Below are positions 9,952 to 18,572 of a DNA stretch of 64,000 nt, piece after piece (the stretch's first letter is position 1; each line of letters begins with the position of its first letter). The position numbers and the translations under genes are program-made. Origin of the DNA: a virus; the IMG/VR virus record IMGVR_UViG_3300006914_000013, positions 20,386 to 84,385 of that record. One strand, written 5' to 3'. The notes beneath the pieces are model-generated. The model saw nothing but the letters and a program-made list of their open reading frames with translations. It did not search any database and was not told the DNA's origin.

Positions 9952-11031
9952 ATGGCTTGGGTAACAAATTTTCTGGATGGCTTCGATCATTACACCGCAG
10001 CGGATGTAGGGGCCAAGTGGGATAACGCCGACCTCAACCCATCCATTTCCACCACGACCTTCCGTAACAGTGGGCAATCCCTGAACATCGGCAGTGGTCC
10101 GGCCGCCCAACAAATGAGCAAGCGGCTGAATATCGCGGCGCGCAACATCGTGTTTGGGATGGGTATTCGGTTTGGGTCCGCGCCTACTGGGACGGCCTTT
10201 TCTGGGTCCGGGGCTTTCGCTGTGTTGACCAACGAGCAGACCTACGGGACCACCACGCAACTCGCCTTCACCTTTGCCTCTGATGGCAAGTTGCATGTCG
10301 GGCGCTGCACGTCTACGGGCTTGTCGTTTGTGGGTGCAACGGACAACTGGGTGGGGACCACCGTTTTTGCCGCAAACACTTGGTATTACTTGGAAGTCCG
10401 GGTCTACATCCACGACACCGCAGGGGCTATCGAAGTTCGGGTCAACGGCGTGGCTGAGATTACGGTTACAGGCGCCGACACCAAGGCCCACGCCACCCTG
10501 GATGCCGCTGAATACTTCCAGATTCGCGGGCTGTCGGTGACTTCCTTCATTGATGATTTTTATGTGCGCACTGAAGCGTCGTCCACCGAAGTCACCGGCG
10601 GCTTTTTGGGCGACATCAAGATCAAACCGTACTACCCCAACGCAGACGGCACGTACACCGCGATGACGTGCAGCACCGGCACCACGCACAACACGCTGGT
10701 GGACGAAACCACGCCCAACACCACCGACTACGTCAGTTCCAGCACCGCCCTGACAAAGGATTCCTACGGTTTCCAGGACGCTTCGGAAACCGGGTCGATC
10801 AAAGCGGTGCAGGTGAGCGCCTACTGCTACAAGGCGGACGCGGGTTTCCGTGGGGCCGAGGTGTTCATCAAATCCGGGGCAACGGAAGTTTTCGGCACCT
10901 CACAGCCGCTGTCCACCAGCGCCAAGTACGTGCAGAAGGTGTTTGAGCAGGACCCCAACACCTCGGCGGACTGGTCGCAGACCAATTTGAACGCGGCCGA
11001 ATTCGGCGTGCGGATCTCGGCGGACGTCTGA
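9952..11031 (+). CDS. Tail protein with concanavalin A-like lectin/glucanase fold
   Basis: A 359-aa protein directly after the fibre. The start (FLDGFDHYTAADVGAKWDN) and the pattern of strands with TWYYLEVRVYIHDTAGAIEV are typical of LamG/concanavalin A-like jelly-roll domains of phage tails. A second beta domain of about 130 residues follows after residue 220 (FLGDIKIKPYYPNADGT). It is probably a receptor-binding or virion-decorating protein. The family call is by recollection of this sequence style. Confidence 0.65.
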   Translation: MAWVTNFLDGFDHYTAADVGAKWDNADLNPSISTTTFRNSGQSLNIGSGPAAQQMSKRLNIAARNIVFGMGIRFGSAPTGTAFSGSGAFAVLTNEQTYGTTTQLAFTFASDGKLHVGRCTSTGLSFVGATDNWVGTTVFAANTWYYLEVRVYIHDTAGAIEVRVNGVAEITVTGADTKAHATLDAAEYFQIRGLSVTSFIDDFYVRTEASSTEVTGGFLGDIKIKPYYPNADGTYTAMTCSTGTTHNTLVDETTPNTTDYVSSSTALTKDSYGFQDASETGSIKAVQVSAYCYKADAGFRGAEVFIKSGATEVFGTSQPLSTSAKYVQKVFEQDPNTSADWSQTNLNAAEFGVRISADV

Positions 11032-11032
11032 C

Positions 11033-11920
11033 ATGACCACCTACTCGACCAGTTTTGACAGCTACACGGCCGACGTTCAGCCGTCCGACTGGACGGCGCG
11101 GTGGGTCACCACCTCCACCACCTGGCTAACGCGCAGCAAGGCCGCCACGGAAGGTGGCAAGGTGTTGGAGCATACCGCGAGTTCTCAAGCTCGCCACCTG
11201 CTGACCTGGAATGCAATCGACGCCGATGCCAACCGGGCCAACGTCGAGATTCTGGCGAGGGTTCGCCCCAGCACCAGCTCGGTCGAGCTACCGCAACTGA
11301 CGGTCAGGGGCTCAGGGGCAGCGGCGGCCGAGAACGGTTACCTGATCAAGTTCGACCCCAGTAGCATCGGTTACAAGCTGCAAAAATTCGTGGCCGGGGC
11401 CAACACTGACCTGGGCACGTTCGTCAGTTTCAGTCCGACGGCGAACGCTTGGTATTACATCCGTTTCCGGGCCAACGGCACCACCGTGCAGATGCGGATC
11501 TGGAAGGACGGCGAAGTAGAACCCACCGCCTGGAGCGTCACGGTAACTGACTCATCGGTTACGGCGGCCGGGTGGGTGGGGGTAACCCAAATTAGCGCCA
11601 CCGGCACACGAGACATCGACTGGTTCAGTGTCGGCACTAACGGTGACACCGCCCCACTCCCTACCAGCACCGCGACCCAAATCCGGGTCTCGCAGGTGGT
11701 AAATGAGGCGATTCACGCCACCGTAGCGCAAGGCCGCGTCTCGCAGGTGGTAACCGAAGTTATTCACCACACCGTGGCGCAAGCCCGCATTTCGCAGCTG
11801 GTCACCGAAGTGGCGATCAGTGCCCCAATCGACGGCCGTATCAGCCAGATGGTGGTCGAAGTCGCCTTCAGTAACGCCGTCGCCGTCACCCAACAACCAC
11901 GCATGATTGTGTTGACCTGA
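11033..11920 (+). CDS. LamG-like tail protein with C-terminal RVSQVV repeats
   Basis: A 295-aa protein, a shorter relative in style of its upstream neighbour: start FDSYTADVQPSDWTARW, then jelly-roll strands with AWYYIRFRANGTTVQMRIWK. Residues ~220-285 contain four short repeats R-V/I-S-Q-V/L/M-V-x-E-V/A at about 20-residue spacing. These may be a small beta-helix or an adaptor for another tail protein. It closes the tail region before the lysis-type genes. Confidence 0.65.
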   Translation: MTTYSTSFDSYTADVQPSDWTARWVTTSTTWLTRSKAATEGGKVLEHTASSQARHLLTWNAIDADANRANVEILARVRPSTSSVELPQLTVRGSGAAAAENGYLIKFDPSSIGYKLQKFVAGANTDLGTFVSFSPTANAWYYIRFRANGTTVQMRIWKDGEVEPTAWSVTVTDSSVTAAGWVGVTQISATGTRDIDWFSVGTNGDTAPLPTSTATQIRVSQVVNEAIHATVAQGRVSQVVTEVIHHTVAQARISQLVTEVAISAPIDGRISQMVVEVAFSNAVAVTQQPRMIVLT

Positions 11921-11937
11921 CCCAAGGGGGAGCGCCT

Positions 11938-12321
11938 ATGACAATTGAAGAACGTCGTGCAGCGGGGTATTCACGCCTAGCCCGAGTGGTTACGGCCGTG
12001 TGCAGCGCACTGTGTGTCGCCATCTTGGTCGGGTTCCTGAGCAGCATTCAGGACCTGGTAAAGCAGGCGCCTCTGCTCGCCCTGCACATGGCCACGACCA
12101 ACCAGAAGCTGGACGCCATTGAGAACGAACAGGCGCAAGCCAAGCTGGCGATCGCCTCCCTGACCAAGGACTACACGTCGCGGGAACAGTTACAGAGTGA
12201 GCTAGAAAAGCTCAACGACAAGATCCGCGCCTTGCAGATGCAGCAGGCCGTGATCGAAATGATTTTGAAATCGGGGAAGGCCGGGCCAACCCGGCAGGGG
12301 GGTGGGTATGGGCAGTCCTGA
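11938..12321 (+). CDS. Membrane-anchored coiled-coil protein, lysis-associated candidate
   Basis: A 127-aa protein preceded by AAGGGGGAG. One hydrophobic segment (residues ~18-38, VVTAVCSALCVAILVGFL) is followed by a charged helical domain rich in Glu/Gln/Lys, a layout like phage inner-membrane spanins or pre-holin proteins. It overlaps the holin-like gene downstream. It could be an i-spanin, although no o-spanin was found nested with it. Confidence 0.55.
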   Translation: MTIEERRAAGYSRLARVVTAVCSALCVAILVGFLSSIQDLVKQAPLLALHMATTNQKLDAIENEQAQAKLAIASLTKDYTSREQLQSELEKLNDKIRALQMQQAVIEMILKSGKAGPTRQGGGYGQS

Positions 12322-12562
12322 AGCACGACAAGCACTGTTGAACTTGCTGATGCGCTACCTGCAACAGCCGTCAACCTGGCAGGGGCTGGCTTTGGGCCTC
12401 GGCTCCCTGTCGGCCTACCTCGGGGTGCCGGTGGAACAAGCGGCGGCGGGGGTCGCCCTGGTCATCGCGTTGATCCTGATCTTTCGCGACGAGCGCAAGC
12501 CGACCGAGGTGATCGAGGACGCGGTGGCCAAGGCGCTGGATGACAAGGTCGACAAGTCATGA
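12308..12562 (+). CDS. Holin-like small membrane protein
   Basis: An 84-aa protein; a GTG at 12302 is in frame, but the ATG at 12308 is better spaced from the AGGGGGG purine run at 12295-12300. Two hydrophobic segments (residues ~24-42 and ~47-61, GVALVIALILIF) are followed by a charged C-terminal tail ending DDKVDKS, the usual topology of small phage holins that permeabilise the inner membrane at lysis. No endolysin gene was recognised nearby. Confidence 0.55.
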   Translation: MGSPEARQALLNLLMRYLQQPSTWQGLALGLGSLSAYLGVPVEQAAAGVALVIALILIFRDERKPTEVIEDAVAKALDDKVDKS

Positions 12563-13017
12563 GCGCCTTCCAGTTCATCAGCCTGCTCAACTTGCAGGAA
12601 TACACCCCACGCGGGGTGCCCGTACCAGATGAGTGGGTGGTGACTGACCCGCTGATCGGGCTGCGCACCTACGCCGGCAAGGTCGACAAGATCATTGCCC
12701 CCCGGGGCTTTATCACTGACCTAGCGTCGATCCCGCGCCCGTTCCGTGGGGTGTTCAACGTCAACGGGCTGTTGCGTGCCCCGGCGGTGCTGCATGACTG
12801 GCTGTACTGTTCGCAGCGCTACAGCCGGGCCGAGGCGGACGCGATCTTTCTGGAGGCCATGGAGGCCCGGGGCATCGACAAGGCCACCCGCTACGCCGTG
12901 TATGCGACCGTGCGGGCGTTCGGCTGGCGCTACTACAACAAACGTAAAGCAGCCCTCGGCCTGAGCGCCGAGGATTTTGTACCGCCGGGCTACTTCACCG
13001 TCGCAAGTGCGACATAA
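12559..13017 (+). CDS. DUF1353 family phage protein
   Basis: A 152-aa protein overlapping the holin-like stop (ATGA). The motif IAPRGFITDLASIPRPFR followed by A-V-L-H-D-W-L-Y and R-x-x-A-D-x-I-F matches the DUF1353 family, a common but functionally unassigned phage protein. It is the last + strand gene of the late module. Its 3' end overlaps by 23 nt the end of a gene on the opposite strand, so the late and early modules converge here without an obvious intrinsic terminator. Confidence 0.85.
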   Translation: MSAFQFISLLNLQEYTPRGVPVPDEWVVTDPLIGLRTYAGKVDKIIAPRGFITDLASIPRPFRGVFNVNGLLRAPAVLHDWLYCSQRYSRAEADAIFLEAMEARGIDKATRYAVYATVRAFGWRYYNKRKAALGLSAEDFVPPGYFTVASAT

Positions 13018-13213
13018 CCCGGCGTTCATGGTCCATGCGACAGTCCACATCGCAATAGCGCCCCTCCGTGATGGGCGCCTCGCAGTTCAAACACTCCCCC
13101 GTACACGTCGCCATCACCTTCTGGTGGTGAGCGGCGGCTGCCCGGTGCTGGCGCAGCAGCAAGTCCTCGATCAGTTCCTGTTCATCCCCGGCGGCATCGG
13201 CGGCATCGGTCAT
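12995..13213 (-). CDS. Small zinc-ribbon protein
   Basis: A 72-aa protein downstream of sbcC. An in-frame TTG at 13219 exists, but the ATG at 13213 has GGAG eight bases upstream. Two pairs of cysteines (CLNC, then CDVDC) with basic residues around them suggest a single zinc ribbon similar to small DksA/TraR-like or HNH-less phage zinc proteins. The role is unknown; it probably binds nucleic acid or RNA polymerase. It overlaps the end of the DUF1353 gene tail to tail. Confidence 0.65.
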   Translation of the reverse strand: MTDAADAAGDEQELIEDLLLRQHRAAAAHHQKVMATCTGECLNCEAPITEGRYCDVDCRMDHERRVMSHLRR

Positions 13214-13215
13214 GG

Positions 13216-15423
13216 TCAAATCTCCAGCGTGTTGTCGAATACGGTGGCGTCCATTTCCCTGTGCGTCACCATCACCACCTGTTTGCCGCTGCCAGCGAGC
13301 AGGGTACTGAAAGCCAGCGCACGCTCCGGGTCCATGTCGGCGGTCGGTTCATCCATCAGCACCAGGTTCAGCGGCGACAGCGCAGCGGCATCGAGCGCCA
13401 GTTGCACGGCGGTGCCGATGATCGCCAGCTGGGCGCCCGAGGCTTCGGCCTGCTCCATTTCGAAACCGTCCTCGACGAAGGTGAAGGCGCCGTCTTCGCC
13501 CCGGCTGATTGACTCGATCACCCCGCCGGTGGCGTTGCTGGCGAACATCGAGGCGCTGGCCATGAACACGTCCCATACCTGTTTGCTGTAGCGATCACGG
13601 TTGCTGCGGATGTGCCCCAGCAGTTCGGTGAGCAGGCTGACCTTCTGCGCCGCCTGTTCGTGCTGGCGATTGCGCTCGACCACGGTGGCCAGCGTGCGTT
13701 CCAGCGCGACCCGCTGTTCGTGGATGCCGTGCTTGAGGTTGGACAGAACCCCGATCTGTTCCTGCAGGCGGCGGATCTGGCCATCGCAGGCGTCAACCTT
13801 CTCGCGGTGATGCCGCAGGGCGGTGGGCAGGTCGACCCCAACCACCTGGTGCTGGATTTCGGTCTGGTGCAGCTCGGCTTTGGCGTTGGCCAGCCACTGA
13901 TTGCGCTGCGTGGCGTTGCCTTCGGCCACGGCCAGCGCCTGGCGCAGGGTGGCTTGGCGCTGCGCGTCCTGCCGGCCGGTGCTGATCTGCGCGTCCAGCG
14001 CCTCGATCTGCGGCGCGAGCGATTCAGCTGGCGGCATCGTCAGGGAGTCACGGGCGGCCTGATCGAGCTGGTCGCTCAGCCGGTTGCACGTCACCTGGTG
14101 CAGATGCACCGAGTTTTCTGCCTGACGCAGACCTTCTTCGACACGGGCCAGGTTCTGGCGGTAGTTGGTTTCGGCCTGCAAGGCGTCCCGGGCCAACTGG
14201 GCCGCCGCCAGTTTCTCGCGCCAGGTCTCTTGGTGCTCGCGCACCTGCTCGGCGTGATCATGGGGGTTGAAGGCGTCAAACGGCCGCTTGCATCCACTGC
14301 ACACGCCATTCTTGCCCGCCTCGATCAGCGCTTCCAGCCTGTCGCCTGCGCTTTGCTTGTCGGCCTCGGCCTGCGCGGCGACCATGCGCAGTTCCTCCAG
14401 ATCCGCCCCGCCTTCGCGGCGAAACGCCTTGAGGTCGTCGCGGTAGGGCGCGGCTTTCCTGACCGCCGCCTGCAACTCCACCTGGGCTGACTCCAGATCC
14501 TGCTGCAACTGCTTGACCAGGTTGCGCGCCTGCTTGCCTTCCATGGCCTGCTCGCGCAGATCCTTGAGCTGTAGTTCCAGATCCACCAGGCTTTCGGTGG
14601 TCAGCGGGTGCCCGCGGAACTGCGCGAGCTGCTGCTGGGCGCCTTCCAGTGCGGCCTGACTGGCGGTTGCCTCGCGCTCGGCCTGGCGCAGCGTGGTCAC
14701 GGCGCCGAACACAGCGGTTTGCGCCTGAGACAGGCGGCGTTCGTTGTCTTCGCTGATGCCTCGCTGGCGTTTGGCCTCGGTCAGGTCGCTGTTCAGCTGC
14801 GTCAGGTCGATGGCCAGCTGGGTTTCCTCGCCCAGCCAGTTCATCACCTGCACCTGCTGTTCGTCGATGTCGGTCAGGGTCGTTTCATCCTGCAAGAGTT
14901 TCCAGGTCTTGAGCTGCCCCCCTACCCGCTCCATCACCTGACTGACCCGCTCCAGCCCGGTCAGCTCGGTGATGATCTTGAACAACTCAGTGCTGCCCAC
15001 TTCCAGCAGGGCGCTGGCCTTGCGCTGCTTGGCGTACTTGATCTGCGCGAAGCGCTTGAGCGGCATGCCCAGCAGGCGGGCGACTGCCTGATTCACTGGC
15101 GTGGTGCCGGTGGCCACCGGCTGTTCAGTGCCGTCCGGGCACAGCTCGGTCAGGCTGGCGCCGGTCTTGGTGCGCTCGATCCGGTACCGGCCGATGTTGC
15201 CGAAGGACAGCCACAGCGATTGTTTGAACCCGGTGTTGGTGCCCCGGGTTTGCAGACGGGTGCCGGGGACCAGCCGCGCCCCACCCAGGCAGTACAGAAT
15301 CCCGTACAGCACGGTGGTTTTGCCCCGGTAGTTCGGCCCTGTCACCCCATTCAACCCAGCGGTGAAGTCCAGCACCAGGTGCTCATGCTTCTTGAAGTTG
15401 TTGAGTTCCAGGCGCTCTAACAT
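13216..15423 (-). CDS. sbcC: SbcC/Rad50-like ATPase subunit of recombination nuclease
   Basis: A 735-aa SMC-type protein. Walker A is at residues 29-37 (GPNYRGKTT); long coiled coils flank a zinc hook CSGC near residue 375; the C-terminal head has the signature region near 660, Walker B LVLMDEPTADMD near 690 and an H-loop VTHRE. This is shorter than bacterial SbcC and close to T4 gp46-type subunits. With SbcD encoded upstream it should form an ATP-dependent Mre11-Rad50-like complex that processes DNA ends and hairpins during phage recombination-dependent replication. It lies at the end of the replication operon, one base from the small P-loop gene. Confidence 0.92.
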   Translation of the reverse strand: MLERLELNNFKKHEHLVLDFTAGLNGVTGPNYRGKTTVLYGILYCLGGARLVPGTRLQTRGTNTGFKQSLWLSFGNIGRYRIERTKTGASLTELCPDGTEQPVATGTTPVNQAVARLLGMPLKRFAQIKYAKQRKASALLEVGSTELFKIITELTGLERVSQVMERVGGQLKTWKLLQDETTLTDIDEQQVQVMNWLGEETQLAIDLTQLNSDLTEAKRQRGISEDNERRLSQAQTAVFGAVTTLRQAEREATASQAALEGAQQQLAQFRGHPLTTESLVDLELQLKDLREQAMEGKQARNLVKQLQQDLESAQVELQAAVRKAAPYRDDLKAFRREGGADLEELRMVAAQAEADKQSAGDRLEALIEAGKNGVCSGCKRPFDAFNPHDHAEQVREHQETWREKLAAAQLARDALQAETNYRQNLARVEEGLRQAENSVHLHQVTCNRLSDQLDQAARDSLTMPPAESLAPQIEALDAQISTGRQDAQRQATLRQALAVAEGNATQRNQWLANAKAELHQTEIQHQVVGVDLPTALRHHREKVDACDGQIRRLQEQIGVLSNLKHGIHEQRVALERTLATVVERNRQHEQAAQKVSLLTELLGHIRSNRDRYSKQVWDVFMASASMFASNATGGVIESISRGEDGAFTFVEDGFEMEQAEASGAQLAIIGTAVQLALDAAALSPLNLVLMDEPTADMDPERALAFSTLLAGSGKQVVMVTHREMDATVFDNTLEI

Positions 15424-15713
15424 TACGCGGCCTCCACGACGTGGATGGTCAGGTCGATGTCCATGCGTTCGCCGATTTCCCGGATCGCCCGGCGCAGGCG
15501 CTTCAGCGTCTCGGCGTTGCAGTCATCGAGCGTCACGGCCGAGTAGCCCTGCAGGCTGGCGAGCACGATGCGGCGGCGGATGTAGGCCAGGGTCGCGGTC
15601 GGGCCGATGTCCAGCACCGCCTTGCCGTTGGCCACGTAGTCCGCGGTGAGCTGGCGCAGCTTGGTGGTTTTGCCGCTGGCCCGTGGGCCACTGATGATGT
15701 CCAGTTTCATCAT
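15423..15713 (-). CDS. Small P-loop NTPase between sbcD and sbcC
   Basis: A 96-aa protein whose ATG overlaps the sbcD stop (ATGA). The Walker A motif GPRASGKTTKL is at residues ~7-17, and LDDCN near residue 60 could supply a Walker B acid. It looks like a truncated AAA/RecA-type fold. Its invariant coupling between sbcD and sbcC suggests it works with the complex or regulates it, which is inference. The stop shares one base with the sbcC start. Confidence 0.75.
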   Translation of the reverse strand: MMKLDIISGPRASGKTTKLRQLTADYVANGKAVLDIGPTATLAYIRRRIVLASLQGYSAVTLDDCNAETLKRLRRAIREIGERMDIDLTIHVVEAA

Positions 15714-16801
15714 GCTTCCTCTTCTTGCAGGGAGGGCGCGGTGTCGGCCCAAAAGGCGTCAAACAGCTCGACCAGCTCGGGGCGCTTGATCAGCTCGGCG
15801 CGGATCTGCATGTCCAGCTGGTGGAAATCGTGGTCGGCCAGCGTCTCGCCGGTGCCCGGCTTGATCACCTCGGCGGTGTTGCGCACGGCCAGCGGTGCCC
15901 AGCTCTGCCAAATCTTGCGCACGGCGCGGGCCAGATCCATCACCTGACTGGCCTGCAACTCGCCGCTGATTTCGATGAACTGCGCGCCGTTTTCCTCATC
16001 GAAGTTGAAGTCCGGGGCGACCAGGTCGTTCACGTCCAGGTGCAGGTAGCCAGAATCGCGGTGCCATACCGTGTGGAATTCGTGCTTGCCGTCCGGGCGG
16101 ATCAGCATCACGCGCTTGTCGGTGATGTCGCCGAAGCCGGTCGGGTGGGTGTTGCCGAGGATCACCACGCGGCCATCGAAGTCCTCGCGGGGATGGTGGT
16201 CGTGGCCGACCAGGATGTAATCGAAGCCAGCATCGAGCAGCTGCTTGGCCTGCTTGCGGCTGAGCGACAGCGCGGTGTCGTCGGTGGCAAAGCCCGAGTC
16301 GTAGTTGCAGTGGACACACAGGTAGGCCTTGGTCCCGGCCACCTTGCCGCGCACCCAGTTCTCGGCGGCGGCCAGCGATTCATGGAAAAGCTTGTCGGTG
16401 CTGTGGTGCGGGATGAACAGGAAGGACACCCCGGGGCGCACGTCGTGAAGAAAGCCCCGGGCCTCGCCGAACGGTGTCAGCTGGATCACCCCCGGCCGGG
16501 CCTTGTCCATCAACTGCAAGGTGCCGAGGCGGCCCCGGTCGTTCACCAGGTCGTGGTTGCCCGCCATGATGTAATCCACCATGTCGGCCAGGCGCATCCC
16601 CTGCCAGATCACGTCTTCCGGGTTGGTGAAGCGGTCGAACAGGTCGCCCAGGCAGGCCTTGATCGCATGCGGAAAGCTATCGACCAGCCCACGGTTGTGG
16701 TAGTAGATCCCGTCCCGTAACCGGCGGCGGCTGTCCAGGGTGGTGTGGGACACCAGATTCTTGCCCAGGTGCGGGTCGGTGAAGACAAGGATGTCGGTCA
16801 T
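15710..16801 (-). CDS. sbcD: SbcD/Mre11-like nuclease subunit
   Basis: A 363-aa calcineurin-type metallophosphoesterase. Metal-binding motifs are in order: DPHLG (residues 9-13), GDLFD (52-56), GNHD (81-84), and GHDHHP near 202. These coordinate two metal ions, normally Mn2+, for exo/endonuclease activity. It pairs with the SbcC-like ATPase encoded two genes downstream. The start overlaps the stop of the upstream nuclease gene. Confidence 0.92.
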   Translation of the reverse strand: MTDILVFTDPHLGKNLVSHTTLDSRRRLRDGIYYHNRGLVDSFPHAIKACLGDLFDRFTNPEDVIWQGMRLADMVDYIMAGNHDLVNDRGRLGTLQLMDKARPGVIQLTPFGEARGFLHDVRPGVSFLFIPHHSTDKLFHESLAAAENWVRGKVAGTKAYLCVHCNYDSGFATDDTALSLSRKQAKQLLDAGFDYILVGHDHHPREDFDGRVVILGNTHPTGFGDITDKRVMLIRPDGKHEFHTVWHRDSGYLHLDVNDLVAPDFNFDEENGAQFIEISGELQASQVMDLARAVRKIWQSWAPLAVRNTAEVIKPGTGETLADHDFHQLDMQIRAELIKRPELVELFDAFWADTAPSLQEEEA

Positions 16802-17295
16802 CTGAAAACCTTCTTCGCGGTGTACCGCGGGTTGTGCAAAAGTGCGGCGGTAAAGGCAGCCTTGAACGCCTCAAAGTCGGGGAAGGTGTCGCAGATCCCT
16901 TCGGCCTTGAGGCGCATGTGGGGCGCGTGGCGGACGTGGGCGACGGCTTCCCCGTCCCACAGCTCGATCGCCCCGGTGCTTTGCTGCCAGAACAGAACGT
17001 GGGTACTGGCGCCGGCTCGCGCCCAAATTTTCAGGTGGGCGGCCTGGTGGTTGCCCAGCAGCTTCGACAGGCCGGCGGTCAGGCTGCTATGCACCTCGCT
17101 CGACTTCAGTTCGAACAGGTGGCAGATCCCCCTGAAACAGGCGATCGTGTCGCCCGGCTGGTCCGGCAGGAAGGCGCCGGCCGAGTGCGTGTCATAGAAC
17201 CGGGCGCTGGCCAGTGGGTGTTTCTGCATCAGTTCCTTGAGGAACAGCCGAAACGCTTCTTCGAACTCCTTGCCCTTCTCTTGAGGTGTCTTCAT
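16798..17295 (-). CDS. PD-(D/E)XK-type nuclease / Holliday junction resolvase candidate
   Basis: A 165-aa protein; the ATG at 17295 overlaps the helicase stop (ATGA), so an earlier in-frame Met at 17346 is not needed. An N-terminal KGKEFEEAF helix precedes G-D-T-I then H-L-F-E-L-K-S-S, which resembles the D...ExK core of RecU/Hjc-type resolvases and other restriction-fold nucleases. In the replication operon such a gene would resolve branched DNA. The family is inferred from the motif, not from a search. Confidence 0.65.
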   Translation of the reverse strand: MKTPQEKGKEFEEAFRLFLKELMQKHPLASARFYDTHSAGAFLPDQPGDTIACFRGICHLFELKSSEVHSSLTAGLSKLLGNHQAAHLKIWARAGASTHVLFWQQSTGAIELWDGEAVAHVRHAPHMRLKAEGICDTFPDFEAFKAAFTAALLHNPRYTAKKVFR

Positions 17296-18572
17296 TTGCT
17301 GATCGCCAGAATCCGACGTGGGCGGGTGCAGGCCACGTTCAGGCACTGCAAGGATTCGATGTAGTTTCGGTTGAGCAGGATGTCGGCCGAGTCCACGAAC
17401 ACACTCTCGTAGGTCGACCCCTGTGCGCGGTGCGCGGTGATGGCGTGGCTGGGGCGCACGTCATGGATGACTTCCTTGGCCTTCCAGAAGGCTGGCCAGC
17501 CCCCGCTGCCGGTCTTGGCGCGTTCCGACAGTTCGTTGAGCAGGCGCTTGTAAGCCCGTTCGGATGTCTGGTGGATGACCCAGCAGGTCACCAGCATGTG
17601 GTCATCCATTTCCGGGCGGACTTCGACGCGGTAGCAGGTCAGTTCGCTGTACATCGGGTGCTGCTGCACGTCGATGGAGAACACCGTGCCTTCCTCGTCG
17701 GTGGTCATCAGCGTCTCTTTGCCGTCCACCGACATGATCGGCTGGCACACCACCACCCGTTCGCCCGGCTGGAACGGCGCCTCGGCGGCCAGCTTGGCGC
17801 CGTACATGGCATCCCGGATCAGGGCGTTGTACATGGCCACGGTGTCGTTACGCCACGCGATCACCTTGATCGAGCCCGGATCGGCCCGGTAGCTGTCGCT
17901 GTTGAACGCATCCACCGCCTTTTTCCGCAGGCGCTTGTAGTCGAGCAGGTAGACCCCGCCGCGTTCATCGTTGGCGCTGAACAGGTTCAGGGCCTCGCCG
18001 TGCAGGATGCAGTCGCGCATGTGCGTGGCAAAGGTCAGGATCTGGTTGTCGTGGCGCTCGACCTTGTCCAGCTGCCAGCGGTTCTCGATGTCGAACACCT
18101 CTGAGCGTTCTTCTCCCACTGGCGGCAACTGGGTCACGTCGGCCATGAACAGGAACTTGACGCCTTCGTTCTTGGCAGTGCGCTTGATGTGGTACATCAG
18201 CCCCGAGTTCGACATCGAGCCTTCATCGACCACCACCACCTGGTAGTTGCTGGCCTGGTTGAAGGCGTCGGCGGCTCGCACCTGGCGCACTTCCCCGCTG
18301 TTGTCCATGCGCAGGCCGAGCAGGGAGTAGATCGTGCGGCACGGGACCAGCCCCTGCAGCTCGGTCTCGCACATCTGCTTGAGCACCTTGGTCGCCTTGT
18401 TGGTCGGCGCGGTGAACACCACGCTTTGGTCCGTCTCGCGGGCGAAGGTCTGCGCGCTGGTGGACTTGCCGGTACCGGCGCGGCCATCGAGCAGGAAGAA
18501 CGAATCGTCGCTCTCGGCAAACTCCAGCATGCGGTCGACGCCGCCGCGCTGGTCACTGTTCAACTGGATCAT
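17292..18572 (-). CDS. SF1 DNA helicase, RecD/Dda-like
   Basis: A 426-aa protein; start ATG at 18572 overlaps the polymerase stop. Walker A GRAGTGKST is at residues 30-38, motif Ia TAPTNKA follows, the Walker B region VVVVDEGSM is near 115, and the C-terminal motif AITAHRAQGSTYESVFVD is near 380, typical of UvrD_C_2 in RecD2 and T4 Dda helicases. It would unwind 5'-3' and help replication start-up or recombination. It is coupled to the polymerase upstream and the nuclease downstream. Confidence 0.88.
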   Translation of the reverse strand: MIQLNSDQRGGVDRMLEFAESDDSFFLLDGRAGTGKSTSAQTFARETDQSVVFTAPTNKATKVLKQMCETELQGLVPCRTIYSLLGLRMDNSGEVRQVRAADAFNQASNYQVVVVDEGSMSNSGLMYHIKRTAKNEGVKFLFMADVTQLPPVGEERSEVFDIENRWQLDKVERHDNQILTFATHMRDCILHGEALNLFSANDERGGVYLLDYKRLRKKAVDAFNSDSYRADPGSIKVIAWRNDTVAMYNALIRDAMYGAKLAAEAPFQPGERVVVCQPIMSVDGKETLMTTDEEGTVFSIDVQQHPMYSELTCYRVEVRPEMDDHMLVTCWVIHQTSERAYKRLLNELSERAKTGSGGWPAFWKAKEVIHDVRPSHAITAHRAQGSTYESVFVDSADILLNRNYIESLQCLNVACTRPRRILAISK

